Source of the DNA: UBA10649 sp963793105
Lineage (GTDB): Bacteria; Actinomycetota; Actinomycetes; S36-B12
Assembly (NCBI GenBank): GCA_963793105.1
Contig: CAWBZB010000004.1
Span: forward strand, 558,001-622,000
Length of the DNA: 64,000 bases
Direction of reading: 5' to 3'
Position 1 is the first letter of the stretch. Each line of letters opens with the position of its first letter. Positions 17,688-26,427 of this stretch are shown here, in pieces. The notes beneath the pieces are model-generated. The model was not told the origin of the DNA. It made no database searches and was given only the letters and a program-made list of their open reading frames with translations. Both the position numbers and the translations under genes were made by a program.

Positions 17688-19468
17688 GGCGTGCTGCCCA
17701 GGGTCGAGAGATCACCCTCGGGGAGCCCGAGCTCACGGGCCTTCAGCACCCGCCTCATGATCTTGCCGCTCTGCGTCAGGGGCAGGTGCTCCATGAAGTC
17801 GATCTGACGGGGAGCCACAGCCGAACCGAGCCGGCGGCGGGACAGGGCCACCAGCTCACGCCGCAGCGTGTCCGAGGGCTCGAATCCGCCCTTGAGCTCG
17901 ACGAAGGCCTTGACCCGCTCCCCCACAGTGGGATCCGGCACCCCGATGACGCCGGCCTCCGCGACCGCGGGGTGCTCCATGAGGACGCTCTCCACCTCGA
18001 AGGGTCCGATCAGGTGTCCGGCACTCTTGATGACGTCGTCTCCCCGCCCGACGAACCACACGTAGCCGTCCGCATCCATCCGGGCGAGATCGCCGGACAG
18101 GTACCACCCGTCCGCGAAGCAGGTCGCATATCGCTCAGGGGCGTTCAGGTAGGCCCGCATCAGCGAGGGCCACGGCGTGCGGATGGCGATCTCGCCCTCA
18201 TCGCCCACCGTGTCGACGAGCACGGGATGGCCCTGGGCATCGACCAGGCGATCGCCACCGGCGTCGTGGCGGACGAGCGCGATCTCGATTCCCGGGACCG
18301 GCTTGCCCATGGAGCCGGGACGGATCGGCATCGTCGCGTAGTTGGCGACCATGATGGCGCCAGTCTCCGTCTGCCACCACGTGTCATGGATATCCATGGC
18401 GAGCTCGTCGCGACCCCAGATCACGACCTCGGGGTTGAGCGGCTCGCCCACGCTGCAGGCGTGACGTACGCCGGTGAGGTCCCGGCCCTCATGCGCTGCC
18501 GGGCCGGCCTTCATGAGCATGCGGAGCGCGGTCGGCGCGGTGTACCAGACGGTGACGCGCTGCTCCTCGAGGATGCGATACCAGCGGACCGCGTCGAACT
18601 CGGCCTCGTCCACGATGCAGGTCACCCCGCAGGTCAGCGGCGCGACGAGGCCGTAGGACGTGCCGGTGACCCACCCAGGGTCGGCGGTGCACCAGTAGAC
18701 GTCGCCCTCGTGCAGGTCGAGCACGAGCCGGCCCGTCACATGGTGGGCCACGGCGGCCTCGTGCACGTGCACCGCACCCTTGGGCTTTCCGGTGGTGCCA
18801 CTCGTGAAGTGGACGAACGCCGTCTCCTCGGGGTCCGTCACCTCCATGTCGAACTCGTCGGACACCGCGGACATGAGTGGTCCCAGCGCCTGCACGCCCG
18901 GACCATCGGCATCCTCGGCCCCGTCCCCGATCAGCAGCACGTGCTCCAGGTCGGGCAGGTCCTCGCGGATGGGCGCGACCTTCTGCCGGTAGGCGGCGGC
19001 CGTGGTCACCAGGACGCGGCCGTGGCCGGCCCGCATGCGCTGCAGCACCGGCTCCGGCCCGAAGGCCGAGAAGAGCGGCGATACCCCGCAGCGCGCCTTC
19101 AAGGCGCCGAGCATGGCGACGTACAGCTCGGGCCGCCGGCCGCTGAGCCCGAAGACCAGCGACCCCGGCGCCACCTCGAGCGCCGCAAGGACGTTGGCGA
19201 AGCGATTGGTCTCCCGGGCGAGCTCCGCATACGTGATGTCGTGCGCCGGCCCGTCCTCCGGGAGGAAGCGGAAGGCCACGACGTCACCTCGGCCGTGCAC
19301 GACATGGCGATCGACCGCCTCGTAGGCGATGTTGAGCCCGCCCTGGTCCTGGCCGTCGAGCAACTCCCTCGCCGCCGCCCATGTGAATGTCCGCCGCTCG
19401 GCCGCGTAGTCGGCGAGGTTCGCCCGCGCCACGCGATCCCGGTCCACTCCGATCTCCTGCATATCCAT
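17684..19468 (-). CDS. acsA: Acetyl-CoA synthetase-like AMP-forming ligase
   Basis: A 594-aa ANL-superfamily ligase of the acetate-CoA ligase type (AcsA of Bacillus is of similar length). Motifs: P-loop FTSGTTGKPKGAVHVH, the acetyl-CoA-synthetase signature DPGWVTGTSYGLVAPL, TWWQTETGA, WYLSGDLARMDADGYVWFVGR and the C-terminal Lys motif PLTQSGKIMRRVL. It activates acetate, or a short acid such as propionate, to the CoA thioester in the cytoplasm. GTGAGG lies 6 nt before the ATG. It is the first gene of the operon with E1/E2/ACP, an arrangement also known for acetoin catabolism clusters that carry acsA. Confidence 0.88.
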   Translation of the reverse strand: MDMQEIGVDRDRVARANLADYAAERRTFTWAAARELLDGQDQGGLNIAYEAVDRHVVHGRGDVVAFRFLPEDGPAHDITYAELARETNRFANVLAALEVAPGSLVFGLSGRRPELYVAMLGALKARCGVSPLFSAFGPEPVLQRMRAGHGRVLVTTAAAYRQKVAPIREDLPDLEHVLLIGDGAEDADGPGVQALGPLMSAVSDEFDMEVTDPEETAFVHFTSGTTGKPKGAVHVHEAAVAHHVTGRLVLDLHEGDVYWCTADPGWVTGTSYGLVAPLTCGVTCIVDEAEFDAVRWYRILEEQRVTVWYTAPTALRMLMKAGPAAHEGRDLTGVRHACSVGEPLNPEVVIWGRDELAMDIHDTWWQTETGAIMVANYATMPIRPGSMGKPVPGIEIALVRHDAGGDRLVDAQGHPVLVDTVGDEGEIAIRTPWPSLMRAYLNAPERYATCFADGWYLSGDLARMDADGYVWFVGRGDDVIKSAGHLIGPFEVESVLMEHPAVAEAGVIGVPDPTVGERVKAFVELKGGFEPSDTLRRELVALSRRRLGSAVAPRQIDFMEHLPLTQSGKIMRRVLKARELGLPEGDLSTLGSTP

Positions 19469-19590
19469 GCCGACCTCACCACCCGTTCACTCCAGTTCAG
19501 CACCGCCAGAAACGGCGGTGCAGGGTCGGAGGTCCCGCGCGAACGTGGCGGAGGTCTGTGTCGAGCGGCAGGGCGTCCGCGGGCCAGCGG

Positions 19591-20631
19591 CTACGACGTC
19601 CGGTCGGGCGCGCCCGCCAGGCCGCGCCGACGGTACATGTCCGCGTCCGCCAACGAGATCAGGGCGTTGACGTCGCTGTCCGCCGGACCCGAGGCGAAGC
19701 CGACCGTGACCCGGGGATGCCAGTCCAGATCGACGTCATGTCCGACCATCAGGGCCGCGTCCACGCGGGCATTCAGGTCCTCCGCCGATCCCTCGCGGCC
19801 GGTACCCAGCACCACGAACTCATCGCCGCCCCACCGGGCCAGGAGGTCGTTGGTGCGGATGCACGATCTCAGGGCATGCACCACAGCGAGGATGATCTCG
19901 TCGCCGAACGGATGGCCGAAGCGGTCGTTGGCCTCCTTGAGGCCGCGCACGTCTATGAACCAGGCGAGCACATCGTCGCCGCTGCGTTCCGCCGACGCGA
20001 GGAGTCCCGGGACGGACCGGGCCAGGCCCGCGCGATTGAACGTGTCGCTCATCCCGTCGAGCAGTGCCTGTCGCTCCAGTCGCGCGTTGCTGTCCGCAAT
20101 GGCATCGATCGCCCCGAGGCGTAGGCGCAGCAGAAGTCCGCCGACCAGGACGGCCGCCACGCACACCATGAGGTCGCCATACCCGCCGGGCCACGACGCG
20201 AGCGCGAAGCCGATCCAGGCCGTTGACAGCATGGCGACCGAGGCCGCGATGAAGGGCGGCCAGCCGTGCGTCAGGGGCCCGAATGCCGTCATCACCACGG
20301 CGATGTAGGCCAGGTTCGCAGGGTTCGGCTGCAACCAGAAGGCCCGGACGAGCACGACCACCAGGAGTGTCGCGCTCATCGCCCACAGCCACGGGACGAC
20401 GCGCCCGGGGAGGCCGTCGCGACGGATGACCCACGAGAAGAGGATCAGCAGGGGCCCGACCACGGCATTGATCGCCAGCTGACCGAGCCGGTCCTCGGGG
20501 ATGAGGAACCAGTTGACCACGCCGAAGATCATGGTGAGGACCCCGGCCCAGAGGAGGATCTCCGGAACCTGCTTCCTCGTCAGGCTCATGCGGAGTGCCC
20601 TCCGCTGTCGGTCCGTAGCAGTGGTATCCAC
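19591..20631 (-). CDS. Membrane diguanylate cyclase (GGDEF)
   Basis: About 346 aa: an N-terminal region with five or six transmembrane helices (about residues 20-170) and a C-terminal GGDEF domain. The active-site loop is intact (RWGGDEF, about 266-272) and an inhibitory RxxD site (RTND) lies five residues upstream, so the protein should make cyclic di-GMP under product inhibition. The substrate-binding stretch reads DVRGLKEANDRFGHPFGD. I chose the GTG at 20631 with GGGAGG just upstream. No EAL or PilZ gene is near, and the sensed signal is unknown. Confidence 0.88.
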   Translation of the reverse strand: MDTTATDRQRRALRMSLTRKQVPEILLWAGVLTMIFGVVNWFLIPEDRLGQLAINAVVGPLLILFSWVIRRDGLPGRVVPWLWAMSATLLVVVLVRAFWLQPNPANLAYIAVVMTAFGPLTHGWPPFIAASVAMLSTAWIGFALASWPGGYGDLMVCVAAVLVGGLLLRLRLGAIDAIADSNARLERQALLDGMSDTFNRAGLARSVPGLLASAERSGDDVLAWFIDVRGLKEANDRFGHPFGDEIILAVVHALRSCIRTNDLLARWGGDEFVVLGTGREGSAEDLNARVDAALMVGHDVDLDWHPRVTVGFASGPADSDVNALISLADADMYRRRGLAGAPDRTS

Positions 20632-20715
20632 GAGACCTCCCACTCACGAGGATAGGCGGCGGTTCCGTGGTTCGTCGCTCAGGATGCGGGTATAGCCGGA
20701 CGCAGCAGGGAGTGA

Positions 20716-21123
20716 TCAGGCGGTTCGGCGCAGCCACCACAGTCCCACGAGCGGCAGGACCAGCGGGACGAACCCGTATCCGGCGCCGAATCCGGACCAC
20801 ACCGACGCGGCGGGGAAGGCCTCGGGCACGACGAGGCTGACGCTTCCGACCACGAGGACGCCGGCCAGTTCGACGGTGATCGCCAGCGTCGCGACCCGGC
20901 GGGACGTCCGGTCCCCGCGAGCCAGAGCCACGGTGGCGACCACATAGATCAGCGCGGCCAGGGCCGACAGCAGGTAGGCGACCGGCGCCTCGTCGAACCT
21001 CGTGGCGATCTGCACGAGGGAGCGGGCGGTCGCCGCTACGGCGAAGATCGCATAGACCACGACGAGGACGCGGCCGAATCCCTGCCCGGTCGGGCGCGGT
21101 CCCGACTGCGCGGCGTCAGGCAC
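20716..21123 (-). CDS. Conserved actinobacterial integral membrane protein
   Basis: A 135-aa protein with four predicted transmembrane helices (VLVVVYAIFAVAATARSL; AYLLSALAALIYVVATVAL; VATLAITVELAGVLVVGS; PLVLPLVGLWWL) and a conserved central GDRTSRR loop. Such four-helix proteins are frequent in actinobacteria next to a second small membrane protein, as here. No function is known. Its start overlaps the end of the upstream membrane-protein gene by 8 nt, so the pair is probably translated together. Confidence 0.75.
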   Translation of the reverse strand: MPDAAQSGPRPTGQGFGRVLVVVYAIFAVAATARSLVQIATRFDEAPVAYLLSALAALIYVVATVALARGDRTSRRVATLAITVELAGVLVVGSVSLVVPEAFPAASVWSGFGAGYGFVPLVLPLVGLWWLRRTA

Positions 21124-21481
21124 CGGGTCCGGCCCACACCTGCTGCACGCGGACGACGAGCACCGGTACGACCAGCAGGACCACCGCGATCACCCCCGCT
21201 GCCGCCCGGGACTTCTCCCCGCGCACCCACCAGACCGCCGCGGGCACGATGGCAACGCAGGCTGCGAGGTATCCGACGAACTCAGCCCGCGCGAAGTCGC
21301 GGTCGCTGGCGATCATCTGGACGATGCCACCCACAGCGAAGACGATGAGCATGAGTTCGAGCACCGCGACGGCGCCGAGCACGGCACGCCCCGGCGGCCG
21401 GTTCACGATGAGCAGGATGACGACCCAGCCGCACAGCACGAGCGACGCCACGACGATGGCATTCGCGTAGGGACCGGTCAC
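21116..21481 (-). CDS. Small integral membrane protein, four helices
   Basis: A 121-aa protein with four hydrophobic segments (NAIVVASLVLCGWVVILLIV; VLGAVAVLELMLIVFAVGG; GYLAACVAIVPAAVWWV; AAAGVIAVVLLVVPVLVV) and a short charged loop SDRDFARAE. Together with the overlapping downstream gene it forms a two-gene unit that resembles paired conserved membrane proteins of actinobacteria. No catalytic motif is visible and no function can be given. Confidence 0.75.
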   Translation of the reverse strand: MTGPYANAIVVASLVLCGWVVILLIVNRPPGRAVLGAVAVLELMLIVFAVGGIVQMIASDRDFARAEFVGYLAACVAIVPAAVWWVRGEKSRAAAGVIAVVLLVVPVLVVRVQQVWAGPGA

Positions 21482-21502
21482 GGCCGGGATTCTCGCACTC
21501 GG

Positions 21503-22237
21503 TCAGTCCTGGATCGCCCACGCCACGTCGAGGACCACGCTGACCAGCGTCGTTCCGGGCTCGATCGGCGTACTCACCTTCTCCGAAGCGAGGGCCGCGT
21601 CCTCCGCGTACGGAACCGGAGGCGGTGGCGTGGTCGATGACGACTCGGAGACGGACGCCACCGGACCGAGGGTGAAGTCGAGCAGTTGCGCGTACTGCTC
21701 AGCCTGTGCGGTGGCGAGCTCGACGGCCTGCGCCCGGGCCTGCGCCGCCGCCACCGTCGGATCGGTGACGTAGGGCGCGAGCGCGTCCACGCGGACCGCG
21801 TTCCCCCCGGCGGCGACAGTGGCGTCGACGGTGGCACCCGCGGTGGCGAGGTCGCGCAGCGTCACCTCGATCGTCTGGGAGGCCCGGTAGCCAGTCAGTT
21901 GCTGGCCGCCATCCGATGTGTAGTTGTACACCGGTCCCACGCTCAGGCCCTGGGTGGCGATGTCGGCGTCGGCCACGCCGGCAGCAGAGAGCGCGGCCAG
22001 CACGGACGCGGTCGCCTCGGCGGCGGCCTGCTGAGCCGACCGGGCTGAAGCCGGGTCGGTGACCTCGATGGTCAGGGTGGCGCGGGCCGCGTCGGGAACG
22101 GCCTCCGCCTGCCCGGTGGCGGACACCCGGACCGTGCGTGGTGCCTCCACCGCCGTGGTCGTCACCGCCGTCGGTGCGCAGGCGGTGAGCAGCACAGCGG
22201 CGGCCAGTGACGCAGCGGCCGGCAGTCGAGTCCTCAC
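21503..22237 (-). CDS. SIMPL-domain (DUF541) lipoprotein
   Basis: A 244-aa lipoprotein. The signal peptide ends in the lipobox LTAC (Cys at about residue 20). The SIMPL/DUF541 domain follows, with the typical VRVSATGQAEAVPDAARATL start, GYRASQTIEVTLRDL in the middle and AQARAQAVELATAQAEQYA towards the end. SIMPL proteins are exported and of poorly defined function, some being linked to oxidative stress. It is a stand-alone gene between the DsbA-like gene and the membrane-protein pair, all on the minus strand. Confidence 0.88.
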   Translation of the reverse strand: MRTRLPAAASLAAAVLLTACAPTAVTTTAVEAPRTVRVSATGQAEAVPDAARATLTIEVTDPASARSAQQAAAEATASVLAALSAAGVADADIATQGLSVGPVYNYTSDGGQQLTGYRASQTIEVTLRDLATAGATVDATVAAGGNAVRVDALAPYVTDPTVAAAQARAQAVELATAQAEQYAQLLDFTLGPVASVSESSSTTPPPPVPYAEDAALASEKVSTPIEPGTTLVSVVLDVAWAIQD

Positions 22238-22294
22238 GCCGCCAAGGTAGCAGCGGGTCGCATCGACATGCGGCCGTGCGCGTCGGTCGCCGAC

Positions 22295-23296
22295 TCAGCC
22301 CGCCGCGGTACCTGCGGCAACCGCGAGCAGCGCCGGGTCGGTGAACGGGTTGCCGACGGTCTGGCCGTTGACGACGACGGTGGGCGTGCCGCCGACTCCG
22401 CGTCCGAAACCGGCCTTGGTCGTCGCCGACACGAAGGGCACGTTCTCCTCGGCCTCGATGCACGCGATCGACTCCGCCGACGCCCCGCTCTGCTGCGCCA
22501 GGTCCACCAGCACCGGCGCGGTGAACTGCCCGGCCGGCTCGCTCGGGTCGGCGGAGGCGAACACCGAGCGCGAGAACGCCACGAACGCGTCAGCACCGTC
22601 GTGGTTGACCACGCACGCCGCCGCACTCGCCGCTCGAGCCGAGGCCCCGGCAGGGGCAAGGTCCGGGCTGGTCTCGCCCAGGAAGGCCAGGTTGTACTGC
22701 TTGACCAGCAGGCCGGAACCGGGCCGGACGGCCTTGTCGATCAGTTCCTTGCCGATGGTCTGGTCCCAGCGCTGGCAGTACGGGCACTGGTAGTCGATGT
22801 ACACCTCGACCACGTTTGCGGCCCCCGGATCGCCGATGAGGATCGCCCCCGTGCCGTCGGCTCCGTCTGGGAGCGTGCCCAGCCCCTGCAGGTCCGGCGC
22901 CGGGCCGAGCTGTGCGACCTCCGCGGGCTGGGGAGCCTCCTGCGGCGCGGGCTGAGCGGGCTGAGCGGCCGGAGCTGCGGCGGCGCTGTCGACCTGCGCG
23001 CCCAGTGCGGTGACCTGCGCGGTCAGCGCATCGAGCTGGGTCCGACTTCCCGCGATGGCGACTCCCAGTCCGACCATGAGGACGACCAGCAGGCCGAGAC
23101 AGGCGATGACGAGGTAGCGCAGCGCGCGCACCTGCCCGCGCAGGCTCGCGACCCCCGGTCCGGCGTAGCCGGCGGGTGCCGGGGGTGCCGCCGTTCCCGC
23201 ATACCCCACGACCGTGGTCGGGATGGGGGCATCCGGCGGGCGCTGTGCCGGGGTCCCCGACCCGGCATCGCCGTGCTGGGGCGCGTCATCGGTCAT
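22295..23296 (-). CDS. Membrane-anchored DsbA-like thioredoxin-fold protein
   Basis: About 333 aa. A Pro/Ala-rich cytoplasmic N-terminus of about 58 residues is followed by one transmembrane helix (ALRYLVIACLGLLVVLMVGLGVA region), an Ala/Pro/Gln linker (about 95-135) and an extracytoplasmic thioredoxin-4 type domain with active-site CPYC in YIDYQCPYCQRW and cis-Pro in GVGGTPTVVVNG. It is expected to act as a thiol oxidase or isomerase for exported proteins. The ATG at 23296 was chosen over a GTG 9 nt earlier; neither has a strong ribosome site. It is divergent from the lacI gene. Confidence 0.85.
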   Translation of the reverse strand: MTDDAPQHGDAGSGTPAQRPPDAPIPTTVVGYAGTAAPPAPAGYAGPGVASLRGQVRALRYLVIACLGLLVVLMVGLGVAIAGSRTQLDALTAQVTALGAQVDSAAAAPAAQPAQPAPQEAPQPAEVAQLGPAPDLQGLGTLPDGADGTGAILIGDPGAANVVEVYIDYQCPYCQRWDQTIGKELIDKAVRPGSGLLVKQYNLAFLGETSPDLAPAGASARAASAAACVVNHDGADAFVAFSRSVFASADPSEPAGQFTAPVLVDLAQQSGASAESIACIEAEENVPFVSATTKAGFGRGVGGTPTVVVNGQTVGNPFTDPALLAVAAGTAAG

Positions 23297-23403
23297 GACC
23301 CGCACAGTAATCCAGTGCCCCCACCCGGCCCAGCGGGGAGGGACTTCACGGGGAAATTCGGCGTTGGACCGTCATCCGCGGCCTGCGTATGGCACGATCC
23401 ATA

Positions 23404-23545
23404 CTGTTCGGACGCGGGGGTTCCGAACAGCCGGCCCTCCGCCTGCGGATGAGTGTCATGCGGGGGTCCTCAGGCGGCGGGCCGGCTCCTCGCAGACATC
23501 CCCGCAGCACGCTCCCCGGGCCCGATGGTGGAGCCGGACGGGGAG
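23404..23545 (+). promoter_or_regulatory. Three-hairpin leader of the LacI-family gene
   Basis: Three successive inverted repeats precede the regulator start. H1: CTGTTCGGA (23404-23412) with TCCGAACAG (23422-23430), perfect. H2: 15-base arms at 23431-23445 and 23471-23485 with one mismatch. H3: CTCCCCG (23512-23518) with CGGGGAG (23539-23545); the right arm contains the GGGGAG ribosome site of the gene. A possible promoter (TTGGAC, 18 bp, TATGGC) lies just upstream of H1. The arrangement suggests control at the RNA level, or that H1 is a protein-binding site. No known riboswitch class was recognised. Confidence 0.45.
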
Positions 23546-23549
23546 TGCG

Positions 23550-24593
23550 ATGGAGAAGGCCCGCAAGCCCGCCACCATGCGGGACGTGGCTGCCCGCGCC
23601 GGGGTCTCCCGATCCCTGGTGTCGACGGTGTTCCGAGGCGTCCCAGGAGCGAGCCCCGACAACCGCGACCGCATCCTTCAGGCTGCCGCCGACCTGGGCT
23701 ACCGACCCGACGAACGCGCCCGCCGGCTGCGCAGCCGTGAACGGCGCGTCGTCGGGGTGACCCTGACGGTGGTGCACCCCTTCCACGTGTCACTGCTCGA
23801 GGAACTCCATGACTCCCCCGACCTGCGCGGGTACGAGCTGTCCATCGGACTGAGCACCGACAGCCGCACCCTGGACCGGGCGGTCGACACCCTCCTCGCC
23901 CAGCGGTGCGCCGGACTGGTCCTCATCGGCCCGACGGCTCCGGACCATGAGTTGGCCGCCCTCGTCACGGCGTGCGGGGACGTCCCGGTCGTGGTGGCCG
24001 ACCGGCACGCCGCGCTGGCCGAGGCGGACGTCCTGCGCGTCGACGACGCCCTGGGGATGTCGATGGCCGTGGACCACCTGGTGGCGCTGGGGCACCGGGA
24101 CATCTGGTACCTCGGCGGCGCCGAGTACGTCAGCGCCGAACCACGGCAGCGCGGCTACGAGCGGGCCATGGCCGATCGGGGGATGGCGGATCGAGCCCGC
24201 GTGGTGGAGGCAGGTGGGACCGAGGGCGACGGCGCGGCAGCGACCATGCGCCTGCTGGAGGGGAGCATCCTGCCGACGGCGATCGTCGCCTACAACGACC
24301 GCATCGCCGCGGGCGCCGTGGACATCCTGTGGCGCCGGGGCTTCCGGGTGCCCGACGACATGTCGGTCGTCGGATTCGACAACGTGCCGGCGGCGGCACT
24401 GCCCCACCTCGCGCTCACCACGGTGGAGCAGCGGGCCGAGGATCTCGCCGCGGCGGTCGTGGCTGTGCTCGTCGCGCGACTGTCCGGCGAGCCCCCCAAG
24501 GGCCTTCAGCTCATGCCACCGGGACGCCTCGTGGTACGGCGCAGCACCATGGCTCCCCGCCCTCGAGAGAGCCTGCGACCGGTCGCCGGATAG
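23550..24593 (+). CDS. LacI-family transcriptional regulator
   Basis: A 347-aa LacI/GalR-type repressor. The N-terminal helix-turn-helix reads TMRDVAARAGVSRSLVSTVFRG (first 20 or so residues after the start), with the hinge region DLGYRPDERARRLRSR. A periplasmic-binding-protein-like effector domain follows, with NDRIAAGAVDILWRRGFRVPDD and SVVGFDNVP as landmarks. The ATG at 23550 has GGGGAG about 5 nt upstream. The aldolase gene lies 97 nt downstream and has a CG-centred palindrome in its leader, so this protein may control it. The effector is unknown, probably a sugar or sugar phosphate. Confidence 0.9.
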   Translation: MEKARKPATMRDVAARAGVSRSLVSTVFRGVPGASPDNRDRILQAAADLGYRPDERARRLRSRERRVVGVTLTVVHPFHVSLLEELHDSPDLRGYELSIGLSTDSRTLDRAVDTLLAQRCAGLVLIGPTAPDHELAALVTACGDVPVVVADRHAALAEADVLRVDDALGMSMAVDHLVALGHRDIWYLGGAEYVSAEPRQRGYERAMADRGMADRARVVEAGGTEGDGAAATMRLLEGSILPTAIVAYNDRIAAGAVDILWRRGFRVPDDMSVVGFDNVPAAALPHLALTTVEQRAEDLAAAVVAVLVARLSGEPPKGLQLMPPGRLVVRRSTMAPRPRESLRPVAG

Positions 24594-24603
24594 CGGCGCC
24601 TGC

Positions 24604-24627
24604 GCCGGCGAGCCTCAGGCCGCCGGC
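24604..24627 (+). terminator. Possible terminator hairpin after lacI-type gene
   Basis: GCCGGCG (24604-24610) pairs with CGCCGGC (24621-24627) around a 10-nt loop. It begins 10 nt after the regulator stop. There is no T-run, as is usual for actinobacterial terminators, so the call is weak. Confidence 0.3.
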
Positions 24628-24632
24628 CTCGC

Positions 24633-24673
24633 TAACGTGGTGACAGGACCGATCAACGCCAGCGATCGATCGC
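24633..24673 (+). promoter_or_regulatory. Aldolase promoter box and LacI-type palindrome
   Basis: TAACGT at 24633-24638 can serve as the -10 box of the aldolase gene. Downstream, GCGATCGATCGC (24662-24673) is a perfect 12-bp palindrome centred on CG, the symmetry expected of LacI-family operators. It lies 17 nt before the ATG and would block elongation or initiation if bound by the adjacent regulator. The link to the regulator is inferred. Confidence 0.4.
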
Positions 24674-24690
24674 GGGAGAGAGGGACGGCC

Positions 24691-25578
24691 ATGGATGCCG
24701 AGATGTTCCAGAAGATGAAGGACGGACAGGGATTCATCGCGGCCCTGGACCAGAGCGGTGGCAGCACCCCCAAGGCGCTCCGCCTGTACGGGATCGAGGA
24801 GACCGCGTACTCCAATGACGCGGAGATGTTCGACCTCATCCATGAGATGCGCACGCGCATCATCACCAGCCCCTCGTTCGGAGGAGATCGCATCCTGGGC
24901 GCCATCCTGTTCGAGATGACGATGGAACGTCAGATCGACGGCATGGGGACGGCCGAGTACCTGTGGCGCAACAAGAATGTCGTCCCGTTCCTCAAGGTGG
25001 ACAAGGGGTTGGCGGACCAGGCAGAGGGGGCCCAGCTCATGAAGCCCATCCCCGGTCTGGACGAGCTGCTCGAGCGGGCTCGCGCCCACGGCGTGTTCGG
25101 CACGAAGATGCGCTCGGTCATCAAGCTGGCCGATGCCAACGGGGTCGCCGAGGTCGTCGGCCAGCAGTTCGAGATCGCCCGGCAGATCCTCGCCGCGGAC
25201 CTCGTGCCCATCATCGAGCCGGAGGTCGACATCCACAGCCCCGAGAAGGAGGCGGCTGAGGAACTGCTCAAGGCCGCGCTCGCGATGCAGCTGGACCTGG
25301 TCCCGGAAGACAAGCACGTCATGCTCAAGCTCACGCTGCCGACGATGGACGGCTTCTACTCCGACATCGTGGCGCACCCCCGCGTGCTGCGGGTGGTGGC
25401 TCTTTCCGGTGGCTACAGTCGCGACGAGGCCAACGCACTGCTCGCCCGCAACCCCGGAGTGGTGGCGTCCTTCTCTCGCGCCCTGACCGAAGGTCTCAGT
25501 GCCCAGCAGAGCGATGACGACTTCAACGGGATGCTGGACTCGACGATCCAGAGCATCTACGACGCTTCCATCACCTGA
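24691..25578 (+). CDS. fda: Fructose-bisphosphate aldolase, class I (short bacterial type)
   Basis: A 295-aa class I (Schiff-base) aldolase that cleaves or forms fructose 1,6-bisphosphate in glycolysis/gluconeogenesis. Recognisable blocks: GFIAALDQSGGSTPKALRLYG near the N-terminus, MRTRIITSPSF, GAILFEMTMERQIDG, VVPFLKVDKGLA, KMRSVIKLA, PIIEPEVDIHSPEK and LKLTLPTMDGFYSD, with the family's lysines in place. Length equals the short staphylococcal-type enzyme. GAGAGAGGGA precedes the ATG. A LacI-type regulator lies directly upstream. The last 8 nt overlap the convergent MOSC gene. Confidence 0.92.
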   Translation: MDAEMFQKMKDGQGFIAALDQSGGSTPKALRLYGIEETAYSNDAEMFDLIHEMRTRIITSPSFGGDRILGAILFEMTMERQIDGMGTAEYLWRNKNVVPFLKVDKGLADQAEGAQLMKPIPGLDELLERARAHGVFGTKMRSVIKLADANGVAEVVGQQFEIARQILAADLVPIIEPEVDIHSPEKEAAEELLKAALAMQLDLVPEDKHVMLKLTLPTMDGFYSDIVAHPRVLRVVALSGGYSRDEANALLARNPGVVASFSRALTEGLSAQQSDDDFNGMLDSTIQSIYDASIT

Positions 25579-26359
25579 GGGTCGACTCTCCCAGCAGTTC
25601 GAGGTCGTCGCCGACGCTGATCCGGCCCTCGGCGACGACGGTGGCGTAGACCCCGAAGTTGAAGCCGGGACCGAAGACGGAGTCCTGGCGCCCGCGATAG
25701 TCCCCGATCAGGGTCAGCGTGCGCAGGTCGACCTGACCGGTGTCGGGGTGGCGCGTCGTGCCCGCGCATCGCTGGACGGGGCCTCCCACTCGGGCCACGA
25801 CCGAGCCGAGCCGGAGGTCTCGGCCGCCCCACGTGTCCTCGGCATGCGCCGTCGCGCCGTCGAACTCGATGAGCATCCGGAATCGTCGGCTGTCGACGGC
25901 CTCGAGCCCTGCCGACTCGGCCAGTCGGGCCGTTGAGGCCTCGCCCAGCAGGGTCAATGGCTCGACGTCGTGGCCGCCCGCCGGGTCGGCCGCGCGCACC
26001 AGCCGCAGAGGTCGACCCGCGATCCCGGAGAGCACGGCATCCCATGGTCCGGGCGCCAAGCGACCCCGAACCTGCCTGAACGCGAAGAAGTCCGCCGAGT
26101 GCGGGTCACCGGCCGACACCTCACCCTCGGCGAGGACCCCGTCCGGGCCGGTGAGGGTCAGCACGCCGGCATCGGGGTCGTAGTCCGCTCGTATCGATAC
26201 CAGCGCGCCGGTCTTGGCGATCGAGAACAGGCCGTCCCGTTCGTCCACCAGGTAGAAGAGCCGGTCACCGACGACGCCGCTGCTGAGCACGTCGACGCTG
26301 GTCGGGTGGTGGAGGGCGAGGCCCTTGACGGGAGTCGTCGACAGGCGGGTGACACGCAT
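25571..26359 (-). CDS. MOSC domain-containing protein
   Basis: A 262-aa protein with an N-terminal MOSC beta-barrel (LSTTPVKGLALHHP; GDRLFYLVDERDG) and the MOSC core (RFRMLIEFDGATAHAEDTW; VGGPVQRCAGTTRHPDTGQ). The Cys in VQRCAGTTR is the conserved residue that handles molybdenum cofactor sulfur. Proteins of this type bind molybdenum cofactor and may take part in its insertion or in N-hydroxylated compound reduction; the exact partner is unknown. It ends inside the aldolase gene's last codons (convergent). Confidence 0.87.
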   Translation of the reverse strand: MRVTRLSTTPVKGLALHHPTSVDVLSSGVVGDRLFYLVDERDGLFSIAKTGALVSIRADYDPDAGVLTLTGPDGVLAEGEVSAGDPHSADFFAFRQVRGRLAPGPWDAVLSGIAGRPLRLVRAADPAGGHDVEPLTLLGEASTARLAESAGLEAVDSRRFRMLIEFDGATAHAEDTWGGRDLRLGSVVARVGGPVQRCAGTTRHPDTGQVDLRTLTLIGDYRGRQDSVFGPGFNFGVYATVVAEGRISVGDDLELLGESTLR

Positions 26360-26427
26360 GCCTCACCGTATCCCTGCGGCCGATTCCGCGCGTCGGTCCC
26401 GATGGTGTCGGGTCTGGACGGGAGCGG

